Below are positions 36,140-48,432 of a stretch of 64,000 nt of DNA, one piece after another (the first letter of the stretch is position 1; every line of letters starts with the position of its first letter). Both the position numbers and the translations under genes were made by a program. The notes under the pieces are model-generated. The model searched no databases. It was not told where the DNA came from and was given only the letters and a program-made list of their open reading frames with translations. Origin of the DNA: Spinacia oleracea (taxonomy: Eukaryota; Streptophyta; Magnoliopsida; Caryophyllales; Amaranthaceae); the NCBI RefSeq assembly GCF_020520425.1, contig NC_079492.1:142108361-142172360 (forward strand), written 5' to 3'.

Positions 36140-39100
36140 ATAATGTATTTATGTTAATAATTAGTTTGTAATTAATTATTTAATTACTGTTGTACCCTTG
36201 CTAACCCTAATGTAGCTTGTATATATAAACACTCACAAAATGAATGAAAGGCACAAAATTATATTTCCTACATGGTATCAGCTAGGTTTACCTTCCCTAA
36301 ACCCTAATTCAGTAGTCTCCCTCTTCCTCCCTCCCTCTCTTCTTCTTCTTCTCCTTCGTGCACACTGCTTCAACGACAGAAAAACCTGCCTTCCATTCCG
36401 CCCTTGCAGTCACTAATGTCAAGTCTCTTATCTCCATCACACTTGACCTGGAAATCGGCCAATATCACGAATGGGTGACTTTATTCAAAGTGCAATCCAT
36501 GGTGCACTCGGTACTAGATCATATCATCCCTCCTACGGAGGAAAATGAACTCGCCGCCTCCGTTTCCGCCAAAGCTGTTGATCTTCCTCTCTGAAAACGC
36601 CTCGATAATGTAGTTCTCCAGTGGATTTACGCCACTGTATCCCCAGACATTCACAACTCCATCCTTGTTGATGATGACCTTGCCGCAAATGCTTGGAAGA
36701 GAGTTCATCAAAATTTCCAAGACAATTAGAATTACAGAGCCGCATTTCTTGAAACAGAACTTACAACCACAAAAATGGTTGAGTTCTAGTCGGTTGTTGC
36801 CTATTGTAATCGACTCAAATCCATTGCTGACCAGTTAGCCAACGTTGGGTCCCTTGTGTCTGACCAGCGTTTGGTATTACACACACTTGCGGGTGTGCCC
36901 AAGGCATATTCTTACTTCGTCACCAACATCCAACAAAAGAAGACTCTCCCTACTTTTACTCAACGATGCTCACGGCTGAAGTTGCACGACACAACTGCCA
37001 AAGAGCGTGCTCGTGATTCTGGGTCTACGACAACTCTACTCGTGGATGATGATAATGCCTGACCGCCGCCGTCGCACCACCACAGAGGTAATTCCAATAA
37101 CAATGGTCGTAATTCAAATAACAATAATCGTGGCAGGAGGAATAAAAATAATCGCGGAAAGGGAAATAACAACAACAACAACAACCATAATCGGGGGCGC
37201 AACCCCGGTCACGATGGTGGTCAGACCAGCAACCACCAGCTCGATGTGGCCTAGGCAGCAGCTTCACCGTGGCCTTATCCCACCTGGCCTGCCGGGCAGT
37301 ACCAACAGCATTGGGCGTTGCCTCCTTGTCCCTATCCCACTTCTGTTTGGCCAGGGCAGGTTATGCGAGCACCAAGGCCCAACCTTTCTACAGGAGTACT
37401 AGGCCCAGCACCAAGGTCTCATCAAGCCTATGCAGTGCAGGCTCCCCCTTCTTCTGGTTATGCACCTACGGACATCGAATCTGCAATGCATTCTCTTTCT
37501 CTTCACTAACCGGATGAAAATTGGTATATGGATACTGGAGCTACCTATCACATGACTGCCAATACATGTACCCTCACGTCTTATTTTAATTTGAGCAAAA
37601 ATATTGGTATTGTTGTTGGTAATGATACCATTATCCCATTTCGTGGTTATGGTCACACTTTCCTCACCCCACCTAACCCCCCCCCCCCCCCCTTGCATCT
37701 CAAAAATGTCTTACATGCTCATAAGCCATCAAAAATCTCATTTCCGTTCGAAAATTCACTAGTGATATAATATTTCTATTAAATTTGATCCCCTGTTTTT
37801 TCTGTGAAGGATTTACGGGCGGGGACTCAACTCATGAGATGTGAGAGCACCGGGGAACTTTATCCACTCACCGCCACAAAAGAGCCACACCACCATCTAC
37901 CTTCTTAGTTTCCTCTCCGGATTTATAGCAATCTCTCCTAGGGCATCCGGGCCACGCCATCCTTAGCTATCTCCGCAATAGTGATTTAATTCATTGTAAT
38001 AAGGCTCACACTTCATTTTGTAATTCTTGTCTTTTGGGAAAGCACAATAAACTTCCTTTTCTTGATTCGCATTCTATTACTGCTATGCCATTTGATATTA
38101 TTCACAGTGGCTTGTGGACATCTCCCGTTTTGAGTTCTCATGGGCATCGTTATTATGTATTTTTCTTGGATAATTACAGTAATTTTTATGGACTTTCCCT
38201 ATCTCCACAAAGTCCCAAGTTTACTCCATTTTCCAATCTGTTAAGGAATTCGTACGAACTCAATTCGAACGGTACATTAAAAACATAGAATGTGATAATG
38301 GGCGGGAATTGACAATGGGCCATTTCAATCCTTTTGCAAAACCAATGGCTTAAACTTTCGATTTTCGTGCCCTCATACCTCACCTCAAGACGGTAAGACA
38401 AAATGAAAAATCAAATCCATTAACAACATTGTGCATACGCTACTAGCCTATGCATCTACGCCTCCATCTTTTTGGCATCATGCACTTCAGATGACAACCT
38501 ATCTTCTCAATTTTCTCCCATCCGAATTCTTGAGCTATAAATCTCCCACTCAAATCCTCTGCCAAAAGACTCCCTCCTACTCTCATATTCAGGTTTTTGG
38601 TTGTTTGTGCTTTCCTCTCTTTCCGTCTACCACTATCAATAAGTTACAAGCACGATCAACACGTTGTGTCTTTTTGTGGTACCCATCAAATCATAGAGGG
38701 TCCAAATGTTATGACTTGTCAAGCAAGAAAATCACAATTTCAAGGCATGTCATATTTAATGAGGAACAATTTCCTTTTTCAAAAATTCATTCTCCTAATT
38801 TCACCTCTTATGAATTTTTGGACAACGAACTCTCTCTCTATCTCATGCATTTCTTGTCTCCGTCCAATCCAACACCAACCCACACTGCTGCCCACAACCC
38901 TACTACCCTCATTCAGCCCACAAATCAGTTGGCCCAGTCCATTACGGACTCCTCTCCAACCCAGTGTGTCTAGCGTGCCACTTCCTCTGCCTAGTCAACA
39001 CTGGCTTCTGCACCTTCAGCCCATCCGCCAGTGTACACGCCAAGCCCAGCCCACCCATCGTTGTCCCCCATCAGCGCAAGTACCATTGCTTCTGGCCCAC

Positions 39101-40665
39101 CTCTTCTGTAGCCCACCCGTATGGCCACTAGAGCCCAACATGGGATTTAAAAGCCCAAAATCCCATTTAATTAAAGCACCTCTACTACTTCTATTTCGCC
39201 TATTTCGGGGAACCCTGTAGGTGCTTTAAATGATCCGAATTGAAAATCTTCCATGGTTGATGATTATAATGATGCTCTTTCTTAAAAATAAGACGTAGGA
39301 GTTGGTGCCCCGTTCTGCTAATGTCAATCTTATTCGTTTTATGTGGATTTTCAGTCATAAAAAGAAATTTGGTGGTTCTTTTGAGAGGCACAAAGCCCGT
39401 CTTGTAGGTGATGGTAGGTTCCAACAGGTTAAAGTTGATTGTGACGAGACATTTAGTCCGGTCGTAAAACCGGGTACTATTCGGCTGTTTTGAGCATTAG
39501 ATTATCCCGTTCTTGGCCCATTCATCAGTTGGATGTCAAGAATACGTTTATTCACGGTAATCTTAATGAGACAGTCTACATGCATCAGCCATTGAGATTC
39601 AAAGATCCGAATCATCCGGATTATGTTTGCTTGTTGAAAAAGTCGTTGTATGAGCTTAAACAAGCTCCCCGGGCATGGTACCAACGCTTTGTTGACTATG
39701 TCTACACCATTGGATTCTCTCACAGTCGTTCCGACCACTCTCTTTTTATTTATTGTCATGGTGCTGATATTGCTTATATTCTGCTATATGTTGATGATAT
39801 AATTCTCACAGCCTCCTCTGATACTCTCAGAAAGTCTATCATGTCTCTACTCTGTGTTGAGTTCACTGTGAAAGATCTGGTTCCTTTGAGCTAAATTTTG
39901 GGTATTGTTGTTACCCGCACCTCTAGTGGTATGTTTTTATCTCAGAAAAAAATATGCATCAGACATCATTGAGCGGGAAGGCATGGTTAACAACAAATCG
40001 AGCCACACTCCAGTTGACACACACGCCAAGCTCGGCGTCTCAGATGGGGAATCTTGTGCTGATCCCACTCACTACCACGCACTTGCAGGTGCCTTCCAGT
40101 ATCTTACATTCACCAGACCAGACATCTTTTATGTTGTTCAACAGGTGTGCCTCCACATGCATGATCCGAAAGTTGGTTACATGAATGCTCTCAAGCACAT
40201 TGAACGCTATATACAAGGTACTATTGATTTCGGACTCCATCTGTATAAGTCTACCCTTGCTTCTCTTGTCTCCTATAAGATGCAGATTGGGGTGGTTGTT
40301 AAGATACTCGATGTCCCACCTCCGGTTACTGTGTTTTTCTTGGTTATAACCTACTCTCTTGGTCCTCTAAACGGCAACCTACTATGTCCAAAACCAGTGA
40401 TGAGGCCGAATACAGAGGAGTGGCTAATGTAGTATCCGAATCATGTTGGTTCCGAAACCTTCTATTGGAGCTCCGTTTCCCTATTAAAAAAGATACATTG
40501 GTTTATTGTGACAATGTTAGTGCGATCTATCTTTCGGCAATCCAGTTCAACACCAACACACTAAACATATTGAAATGGACATACACTTTGTACGAGAAAA
40601 AGTTGCCCGTGAAATAGTTGCACTAAACATAATCAATGAAAGGCACAAAATTATATTTATCTCCT
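36140..40665 (+). mobile_element. Ty1/copia retrotransposon fossil, heavily decayed
   Basis: Parts in order: a probable LTR end before 36270, a primer-binding site near 36273 (TGGTATCA, initiator-Met tRNA type), gag-like sequence (about 36360-37500), protease (about 37528), integrase (about 37990-38760), reverse transcriptase (about 39310-39890; LLYVDDIILT is recognisable) and RNase H (about 39950-40620). A 24-bp word near both ends marks the vestigial terminal repeats. It is broken in many places (ten or more) and looks old. The outer limits are approximate, and age cannot be set because the terminal repeats are too incomplete to compare. Confidence 0.85.
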
Positions 40666-41460
40666 ACAAGATTATAGTGTTGAGGTTTTCCAACATGTAT
40701 ATATTAGACATGACACGTTTACAGCAGTGGCGGAGGCATGAGTTAAGTAGAGCGGTCCTAAGAAAAATACTTACTTTTAGTTAAATATTCATCAATTTTC
40801 TTTTTTAAAAAACATAATTTTAGTTAAAGTTTCATCAATTTTTAAATAGTAACCCCGTTACGTATAATTTCTGGATATGCTACTTGTTTACTGAATTGAT
40901 CTAGCTAAATTGTCATAAACAAATACTGAAGTTTGATCGATAAATGATTAGGTAGAACTAAATCTCAACTACGTTAATCGAGTTTGAACAAAAACATAGT
41001 AATGCCCCGTCAAAAAAAAAAAAGCATAGTAGTGCCCAACTCTATTCGGTTTATTTACCCTCCTAGTTCACACAAGTATGTAGGCAGGATACACACCCAG
41101 CTCTAAGGTGGTGTTGCGAATGTAGATCATGTGGCGTTACACTGAGAAGCATCTACACACCTAAATTATGTATTTTCCGGATTGTAATTGCTCGTTCATA
41201 TGAAGGTTTTTTTTGGGTGCAAATGTGTAATAAGGGTAATACAAATTATAATAAGGGGAAAGAATATTCAAATCTGCGACTAATTGTACACAAATTCTCA
41301 ATTTTATTCACTAGATCAAAACTTGGTTGATTCATTCGTCTCAAGTTGTTACTTACAAGTTACAACTAACAAGTTGTAGGATAGTTGTAGGTTTTGCATG
41401 TAGCACATCAGCACCATAAAAGCACTCCCTATAGGCTATAGGCTATATATAATTATTATT

Positions 41461-41613
41461 TTTGGTGTTAGCACCTGGTTCACTCTTAGGGGTAATCCGG
41501 ATTCGGGGCGAATTCTGGGTGGATAGGTTTCAATCCCATCCTAATTGTTATTGCGGGGGATCGAACACGGATCCTCCCTACCGAGTTCAGCCTCAATCAC
41601 CACTGAATCAACA
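41461..41613 (-). mobile_element. tRNA-derived SINE (Amaranthaceae type)
   Basis: Read on the minus strand, it begins GTTGATTCAGTGGTGATTGAGG (a tRNA-like head with an A box, TGGTGATTGAGG). A B box follows (GTTCGATCC), then a body with CGCCCCGAATCCGGATTA and GGTGCTAACACC, then an A-rich tail (T-rich on the plus strand near 41455-41465). This arrangement matches the SINE families I recall from Amaranthaceae. No clear target duplication was found. Confidence 0.7.
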
Positions 41614-42736
41614 GATAATTGGTATATACAATTATACATGTCCTTGTAGAGGATAAGCTAATTAATTTTCAAGTCAAACATAAGATTTTGGGATCTTAGC
41701 GTTGACCATTTATCTAAAAGACACTATGTCACTATTCAAATAAGTAAACAACTAAAATAAGTACTTGAGCTGCTGGCCAAGTGTAGTCCATATCCCGAAG
41801 GCCCAGCCCAGTAAAAAATTAATAGCCCACACTCTTTTTCTGCTCGTATTCTCTCGATCGAACTCCAAATTCAATGACTTTCTCGATTGTCATACTCTTG
41901 CGAACTTTGACTATTATTTGTCACTACTCACTAAGTTGGAGTATTCAATAATCATTAGTTACTCACTACTCACTACCCACTAGTCTTATTACCAGTATTT
42001 TTAAAGCAGTTGTGAAAAGCTATCTAGCGATAAAAGTCAAACTATTGCAAATAAATCCGAGTAAATCAAGCACTCTAATGGATTTTTTCAATTTCCATCC
42101 ATGCACTTGGCGTAATATAATTTATTGCTGTCTCAAATCCCCCCTACTCAAATTGACTTGTACAGTTAAACCTACCTATCCAAATGACTTAATTGGCAGT
42201 GGAAAATCATGCAATTATATGCAGTGGGGTCACTGTCTAAAATTTAATGACAAATTAACTAAAATAAAGTATTATTAAGAAAAATGAAAAAAAAAATAAT
42301 GAAAAAATAACTAAAATTGATCTCCGTTAGGCATATAAGTGAACCAAATTCTCGTCTTCCTTATTGAGTTGTCCAACCCATTTTATATTCTCTCAAATTT
42401 AACACTCATTGACGTCATTGTCTATCTCGAAATGGTTATTACTAAAGGGTAGGATATTTTCCAACATTCACTATAAAATTGTAAGGGTATAAATATCCCG
42501 ATCCAACTGATGAGATCATGTCATAAATTCATAATCAAAAGGTGCAATAGGTGTAGGAATGTGCCCACTCTAATAGATCTCACTTCATGCGGTTTCTTTT
42601 AGATCAGTGTTTATGCTTCAGCTTTATCCCAAGTAAAAGGAACCCAAAAAAGCCAATAAAACAAACCCTAACAAGACTACAAGAGTAACAACCATCAATT
42701 ATTCAGTTTACAATTGAAATAGTGGTCTAATATGTA

Positions 42737-42991
42737 CTACCTCCGTTTCAAAAAGTTCTTTACAATTATTATTTGCACGGACTCCAATGCAATATTTAAC
42801 TACTAATATATCCAACTTCGCATGTGGAAAAAATATAAAAAGTTGATATTCTGAAAATATATACCGAGACCAATCTAACAAGATTTTACATGTAACGTTT
42901 TGATGTATATAATAGTGAGAATTTACGGTCAAATTTTTCATATTTTGGACACATATTCCTAAGCGTAAAGAACTTTCCGAAACGGAGGAAG
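42737..42991. repeat. Stowaway-like MITE
   Basis: 255 bp with ends CTACCTCCGTTTC and GAAACGGAGGAAG, flanked by TA (42735-42736, 42992-42993). Same family as 13556-13779, in the opposite orientation. Confidence 0.8.
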
Positions 42992-43084
42992 TACGTGGTA
43001 TGGCAGGATCGGCACTTTGGCAGCCTTTGAAAAGCTACCTTTGGACCGACCCGAATACAGCTTTGGAGCTCCTCGATATATACC

Positions 43085-43262
43085 TGTTCAAGCAACCAAA
43101 TTTACCTGAATTTATTCGAACTTATTTAAAGTTTTTAGTTATAAATTGTACTTGGTCAACCTTCTTTTTTAAAAAAAAAATTATCTTATCTGAATTTAAC
43201 TGAACTTATCTAAACTTACTTTCTTGCAATAAATGTGGAAATAAGGTGAACAAAACAAAACC
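43085..43262. repeat. Small TIR repeat, same family as in the kinase intron
   Basis: Shares TTAGTTATAAATTGTA, TTGGTCAACC and GGAAATAAGGTGAACA with 7853-8022. The left end is diverged. Confidence 0.5.
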
Positions 43263-43550
43263 TTAACTTTTTCCACGACCACATTCACTGTCAAAGCTTA
43301 AAAATTTCCAAACCGAATTAAAATTATCAATTTCACAATCTGTGTACCACTTTATCCTATTTATCGATTTTAATGTAATTTTAATTATGAAAATAAAGAT
43401 GGATAATTAACCAAATACAAATATTGACCAATTATAAAAAGCAGTTCACAAATTATAGTGAACAGACGATTCAGACTCGAATTCCAAACCACTTCCACTA
43501 TCTTATCTATCTGCATCATTCTTTACGTACATCATTTTACAAGATAATAA

Positions 43551-44356
43551 GGTAGCATGCGTACATTTTACCATGCACGATTTGATGAAAGTGCATTTGT
43601 CTGAGGCTCAGCTATGTTCTATTCAGAAATACTCAATCAAAAAAGCATATGGCAAATTGATTCTTCCTGCTGCTGTAAAAGTTTACTGGGCTAGTGCTGT
43701 GTGGTGTCGTTTAGGCCAGGCTAAACATAGATTCATCACCTGGCTAGCTGTTTTAGAAAGATTGAACACTAAAGACAGATTAAGACAGTTTGGGCTGTCT
43801 ATGGATGATTTATGCCTCCTATGTGGTGCTGCTACTGAGAACCATAACCATCTGTTCTTTGGCTGTCACTTTAGCTATCAGTGTTGGTCTCATATTGCCA
43901 GTTTTCTGCACATTAGTCTCACTAAGTGCAGCCTGCCTCAGTTGATCAGATGGATTCACAGGAGAAATATCTCAAAGTTCAGAAAAGGGGTGTATTATAC
44001 CTTTGTATGGTGTACTGTCTACCATATTTGGAAAGAAAGGAATAATTCTTTGTGGAACAATCAGATTAGCTGCATTGATAAAGTGTGTAGCATGATTAAG
44101 AGTAGTGCATGTAATAGGTTACATTCTGTGTTGCCTAAAGCTCTTAGCACTACGGATAGTAGTTGGTTCTGCACCCTTGTTGAAGGGTAGGTTTGCTTGG
44201 CTTGTTGCTTGTCTTCTTGTTTCAGTGGAGGGTTGTTCCACTTGATACTATTCTGTAATTGTTGTGCATAATATATACTAATACTTGCTTACCAAAAAAA
44301 AAAAAAGAAAAAAAAAAAAAAAAGAAAGGTAGCATGGGTACATTTTACCATGCACG
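43551..44356 (+). mobile_element. 5'-truncated LINE with 29-bp target duplication
   Basis: The insert (43580-44327) carries an open frame at 43573-44190 whose body is the reverse-transcriptase zinc-binding domain found at the C-terminus of plant LINE proteins (FITWLAVLERLNTKDRL, CLLCGAATENHNHLFFGC, VWCTVYHIWKERN). It ends in a poly-A-rich tail (about 44294-44327). The flanks 43551-43579 and 44328-44356 are 29-bp direct repeats starting GGTAGCATG, differing at one base, which is the target duplication. Most of the element, including the main reverse transcriptase, is absent, as expected for 5' truncation during reverse transcription. The near-identical duplication and open frame suggest a fairly recent insertion. 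Confidence 0.85.
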
Positions 44357-44457
44357 TTGTCAATCTTCTTTATACATTGTTGCACGTAGTCAATCTTAAG
44401 GTGCCTTATTAGTTATTACTAGAGGAGACCGGACCACCACTTTGATAATTTGCACTA

Positions 44458-45178
44458 TGTTGGAAATCCTAGTGAGAAAACAAAAGAAAATGAGTGGGAA
44501 AATGTGGGAATATGAAAAGTCCCACATGGGAAAAACATAAACCATATTCAATGTTTATATTTGGGGGTTTGAGGGAAACATTTGTTTAAGAAAGCATGTG
44601 AGTGGCATGGGTGGTCACAACACACACGCGTGCGCGCGCCGGGCCGGGCTCGGCCGTGGGCCTTGCGGTTCGCGGGCGTGGGGTGGGTTTTGTGGGCCGG
44701 GTTATTCTTTTTGGTCAAGGGCGGTTTGATTAAGTCAGAAGACTTAATCAACCCACTAACTTTGGAAACTGCTCCATTAATCACGTCATTACTCCCCACT
44801 AGCCGTTTTATGACTGTTGCAGTTCCCCATTACTCCCGTAACTTCTCCACTAGCCGTTTTTTGATGTTACAGCTTCCCAAAAGCCTCACTATAAATTCAT
44901 CGTTCATTTCCACAAAAATATACAGAAACTTACAATCACATCTCTCTCTCAAATTCCTCTCTTTCTGGGCAAATATTCTGGTCTCCAATCGGGGATTGTG
45001 AGTGCACATAATTCTCGGTGTCGTGTAAACCCTGGAGGGCAACCGCAAGCGTTCTACTGCATCGGAGGTAGCGCGGAATTGTCTTTTAGAGCAGTGGTCC
45101 GGCCACGGCACGACAATTGTTTTAGTTCGTCTTACGCAATATCCAGTTAAGTCGTTCCAATTACTTATTTAGCTAACA
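44458..45178 (+). mobile_element. Solo LTR, 721 bp, with CACTA target duplication
   Basis: Begins TGTTGG and ends TAACA, flanked by perfect 5-bp repeats CACTA (44453-44457 and 45179-45183). It has a GC-rich block near 44630-44690 and a TATA-like CTATAAATTC near 44887. No internal region is present, as left by recombination between two LTRs. Probably Ty1/copia; the family is not resolved. Confidence 0.8.
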
Positions 45179-45696
45179 CACTATGCTCATGATCGAATGC
45201 TAAAGCAGGTCACGCAATTGCGTTTTGAAAAGATGGTTACAACTTTTTATTCAAACCGCAGGTAGTCCTTGCATGCACGTATTCAATGTACGATAAATTT
45301 ATTGTATATCGGAGTAACTTTTACCCACTTTTTGATAAATTTTAACAGGTTTTTATTATGGAGTAAGGCTATGTTTGACAACACCAGCTGAAATGAAGCT
45401 GAAACTGATAAGTTACCATAAATTGATACGGTAATGTCTGAAACCAATAAGTTACATGAACTAATAAGCTACCTGATTACGATAATTGTTTAATGTTTAG
45501 CTAACTTAAATTATTCGATGATTATACAATTTATTTGCATTGTATTGAATTTTTTTTATTATAATATATTTTGTACTTTACCTATTTTCGTAACTCTTAA
45601 TTATAATTTAGTAGACCATTACTTTTAACATATTTTTATTTAAGTTTCTAGTTGTTCCTTATATACTTGCTCATACGATGTATTGATTATATAATT

Positions 45697-45909
45697 AGGG
45701 TTTTGGATCCTCTAGAGTTCTAAAATAACTCTACAAGGTAGAGTTTGAGCATATCAACCATTGAATGAAAAATTAATGGTTCATATACTATCCTTCCAAA
45801 AATTTCCATATTTTTTCTGATCAATATAAGCCCTTGATTTTAAAATGTAGGATTTAGATAAAACTCTACCTTGTAGAGTTTTATTAAAACTCTAGAGGAT
45901 CCGAACTCT
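45697..45909. repeat. TIR element with GGATCCTCTAGAG ends
   Basis: 213 bp with inverted repeats of about 40 bp containing GGATCCTCTAGAGTT and ACTCTACAAGGTAGAGTTT. The candidate target duplication is ATAATT (45691-45696, 45910-45915). The superfamily is uncertain. Confidence 0.7.
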
Positions 45910-46247
45910 ATAATTAGTGATCATTCGTATTAAATAATTACATTTCCTAACAAATATATTTGCCCACTGTTGATACAATGATACAAGAAATTATGCTCCC
46001 ACTTACTAGTTACTACCTACATCACAGTCAAATATACACAGGTGTCATATATTAGTGCTTTAATACCAACAAAATGTCAGATTAATGGCCTTGTGAAGCG
46101 AAGTAAAATACCGATGAAACTAATGTAGTGATAGAATTTCAGCACCTGATTTACAAACGTTACTTTTAGGAGAGTCTGCATTTCAGTCATTTCCTCAGCA
46201 TTTCAGCTCCTGAAATACGATTTCAAATGGATACCAAACACATATAC

Positions 46248-46504
46248 TTCCTCTGTTCTTATTTAAATGACACAATTATTTAGTCACGTTTGCCAATGCA
46301 CGATTTCAAACATTAATATTTTCAATTTTGGATAAGAAAAAATTATAAAAAGTTGATATTTAAAAAATATTTATTGAGACGAATCTAACAATACCCCACG
46401 CAACTATGTTTTTACTTAAGTATAAACCACAAAAAGAAGTCAAATGAGGTTGTGTGAATAGTGGCTAAAACCCTATTGTGTCATATAAATAAGAATGGAG
46501 GAAG
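46248..46504. repeat. Stowaway-like MITE
   Basis: 257 bp with ends CTTCCTCTGTTCTTATTTAA and the inverted ATAAATAAGAATGGAGGAAG, flanked by TA. A degenerate relative lies at about 16905-17130. Confidence 0.75.
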
Positions 46505-46959
46505 TATTTATTTAAGCTAATTTAAATTTCTACTAGCTGATCATTTAAGCTAACTGAAATAAGTTACCAAACAGAGTCTAACTCTTTATATTACTACTAT
46601 GAAGTAATTTTTTAAGGATATGCGTAATGTTTTCTAAAGGGTTACATGGTTACTCATAATATATATCGGGTTACTTTAATTTGGATTAACTTTATATGTG
46701 CCTTACGATATTTATTGTACACCGGTATAGTCAAATTTTAGGTTTATATTTACGGCTGCACTTTCAGTTTATCTATTTTGAGTAAATGGACTACATTGTT
46801 TTATTACTTCTCTCAAAACTTCTGTCACAAATGTCTAATTTTTGCATACTGTTTTTAGATAAATAAGCAATTTTCAAGAGGGATATGATTTTAAAAGATG
46901 TAAGTTAGATATGATGTTGCTCCATGTATAACTTGGCCTTGCATTTTTATTATAGTACG

Positions 46960-47277
46960 TGTTATAATGGAAGCAAAGAAATATTAAATAACGTAAATAA
47001 AGGACACAGAGATTTAACGTGGTTCACTAACAATGTGTTAGCTATGTTCACAGTCAGAGGGGAGACAAGTTTTATTGATCTTGAGGGGTACATATTACAA
47101 AATACAACTAGGTTATGACCTAGAGAGTTTATATATTATTCTCTAGATAGATGCGGAAAAGCCCAGAAAATAGGCCCAAAACAGATAACCCTAGTGTACA
47201 AATAACATATACCGTAAAGTCCCTCGTGCTAGGGCGTTGCAGTGAGGTCTTAACCGGTACAAGGCATTATTCTAACA
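46960..47277. mobile_element. LTR-like element, 318 bp, with GTACG target duplication
   Basis: Begins TGTTATAATGG and ends TTCTAACA, so TGTTA/TAACA are inverted ends. It is flanked by perfect 5-bp repeats GTACG (46955-46959, 47278-47282). The interior contains GAGATTTAACGTGGTTCAC, a word common in plant repeats. No coding sequence. It is a solo LTR of a small element, or a TRIM-like remnant. Confidence 0.75.
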
Positions 47278-48068
47278 GTACGTATAACTGGAAAAACAAA
47301 AAATAAACTCTTCATATAATATAAGTTCATACAAATTATGGTAACATAAACTCTTATGAGATACATGTATCTTTAGTGCTTCAAATTGAAGGTCCATATG
47401 ATTGGAAAAAGGAGGCTTTTATTCGACGTTCTCGTTCGCTAAAAACGCCCGTGTATTTATGGTAAAAGTATGATATTACCCTTTTAAAAAAAATCAAAAA
47501 TCCCCTTCCCCTTCACCCCTTCAAGAAGTCGTTGCTCTGACCAAGTCTTGTTGTCGCCGCCTTTGGCCCAGCCCCCCACCACGTCGCCTGGTTGTCCCAA
47601 ACCCCCCTCCCCCCTCACTTGCTCTGTTATTTTTGTTCCAAAATTAATTTTCTTTTAAAAACCATAGTAATAGACTATGTAAATATGGTTAATATTTTTA
47701 GTAAAAGATTTTGTATATATGGTTGGTATACGTTACTTTATTTAGACATTAGAATCCCTAAATTGTAGCCAACAATTATGATAATAATCACGACAAATCA
47801 TTTCTTTCAACACCTAAATTGTAGCTATAGCGGGGCTGCCAATTCTGGGCGGCACCCCTTTTTTTGGAGTTGGGATGTGGCTGCTGGTCGGCTCTGCGTA
47901 AGAGAGGTGCGGCGTGAAGGTGGAAAAAGGAACATCGTCGGAGCGTGGTAATTGGTGGCTGTTGTTGGGGTGGAGCCGCCGCACAGGAGAGAGAGAGAGA
48001 GAGAGAGAGGGAGTGGTGGTGTTAAGAACAGAGCCAATGGCCAAACTTTTTTTTCATTAAGAACATAT

Positions 48069-48207
48069 GCTGCCCAAAAAAGGCGGCCTAAACTATGGTT
48101 CAGCCGCCCACAATTGGCGACGCCGACCATGGCTCAGCCGCGCATCATGGTCGTCGCCGTCAATTGTGGGCGGTTGAACCATGGTCCAAGCTGCCTTTTT
48201 TGGGTGG
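48069..48207. repeat. GC-rich foldback with arms of about 55 bp
   Basis: The left arm 48069-48123 and right arm 48152-48207 are complementary with a few mismatches (key words TGGTTCAGCCGCCCACAATT and AATTGTGGGCGGTTGAACCA). The loop is itself partly palindromic. Open frames here are artefacts of the repeat. Confidence 0.7.
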
Positions 48208-48284
48208 TAGTGTGTTTTCCAAAAAAAAAATGATTTAATTTTTAATCGTTTAAACCTCCCAAGAAACATTATTTTTAAAATTTC

Positions 48285-48332
48285 ATTATTTATTATTATT
48301 ATTATTATGGTTGTTATTATTGTTTTTTATTT

Positions 48333-48365
<33 letters not shown>

Positions 48366-48371
48366 TTATAA
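48285..48371. repeat. ATT-rich microsatellite
   Basis: Long, slightly interrupted run of TTA/TAT units just left of the interrupted ORF segment. Confidence 0.8.
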
Positions 48372-48432
48372 AGAAGCGATTACACAAAGTTGGATGGGAG
48401 CCTAGCCATTAATTGGGCTCCGACACCCTTAT

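Larger units (their letters stand above)
40666..43550. other. Repeat-rich intergenic region
   Basis: Contains a tRNA-derived SINE (41461-41613), a Stowaway-like MITE (42737-42991) and a small TIR repeat (about 43085-43262). The rest is AT-rich with no supported gene. Confidence 0.5.
45184..48389. other. Repeat-rich intergenic region
   Basis: Contains a TIR element (45697-45909), a Stowaway-like MITE (46248-46504), an LTR-like element (46960-47277), a GA microsatellite (about 47986-48008), a GC-rich foldback (48069-48207) and an ATT microsatellite (about 48285-48371). No gene is supported; open frames around 47814-48233 come from the GC-rich foldback. Confidence 0.5.

Noticed and set aside
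36960-37402. Open frames rich in Leu/Pro or Thr on both strands
   Set aside because: Shadows of low-complexity gag-like sequence in the decayed copia element.
37678-37692. Long C run, and G runs near 23771 and 59633
   Set aside because: Homopolymers of this kind are common and error-prone; no function can be read from them.
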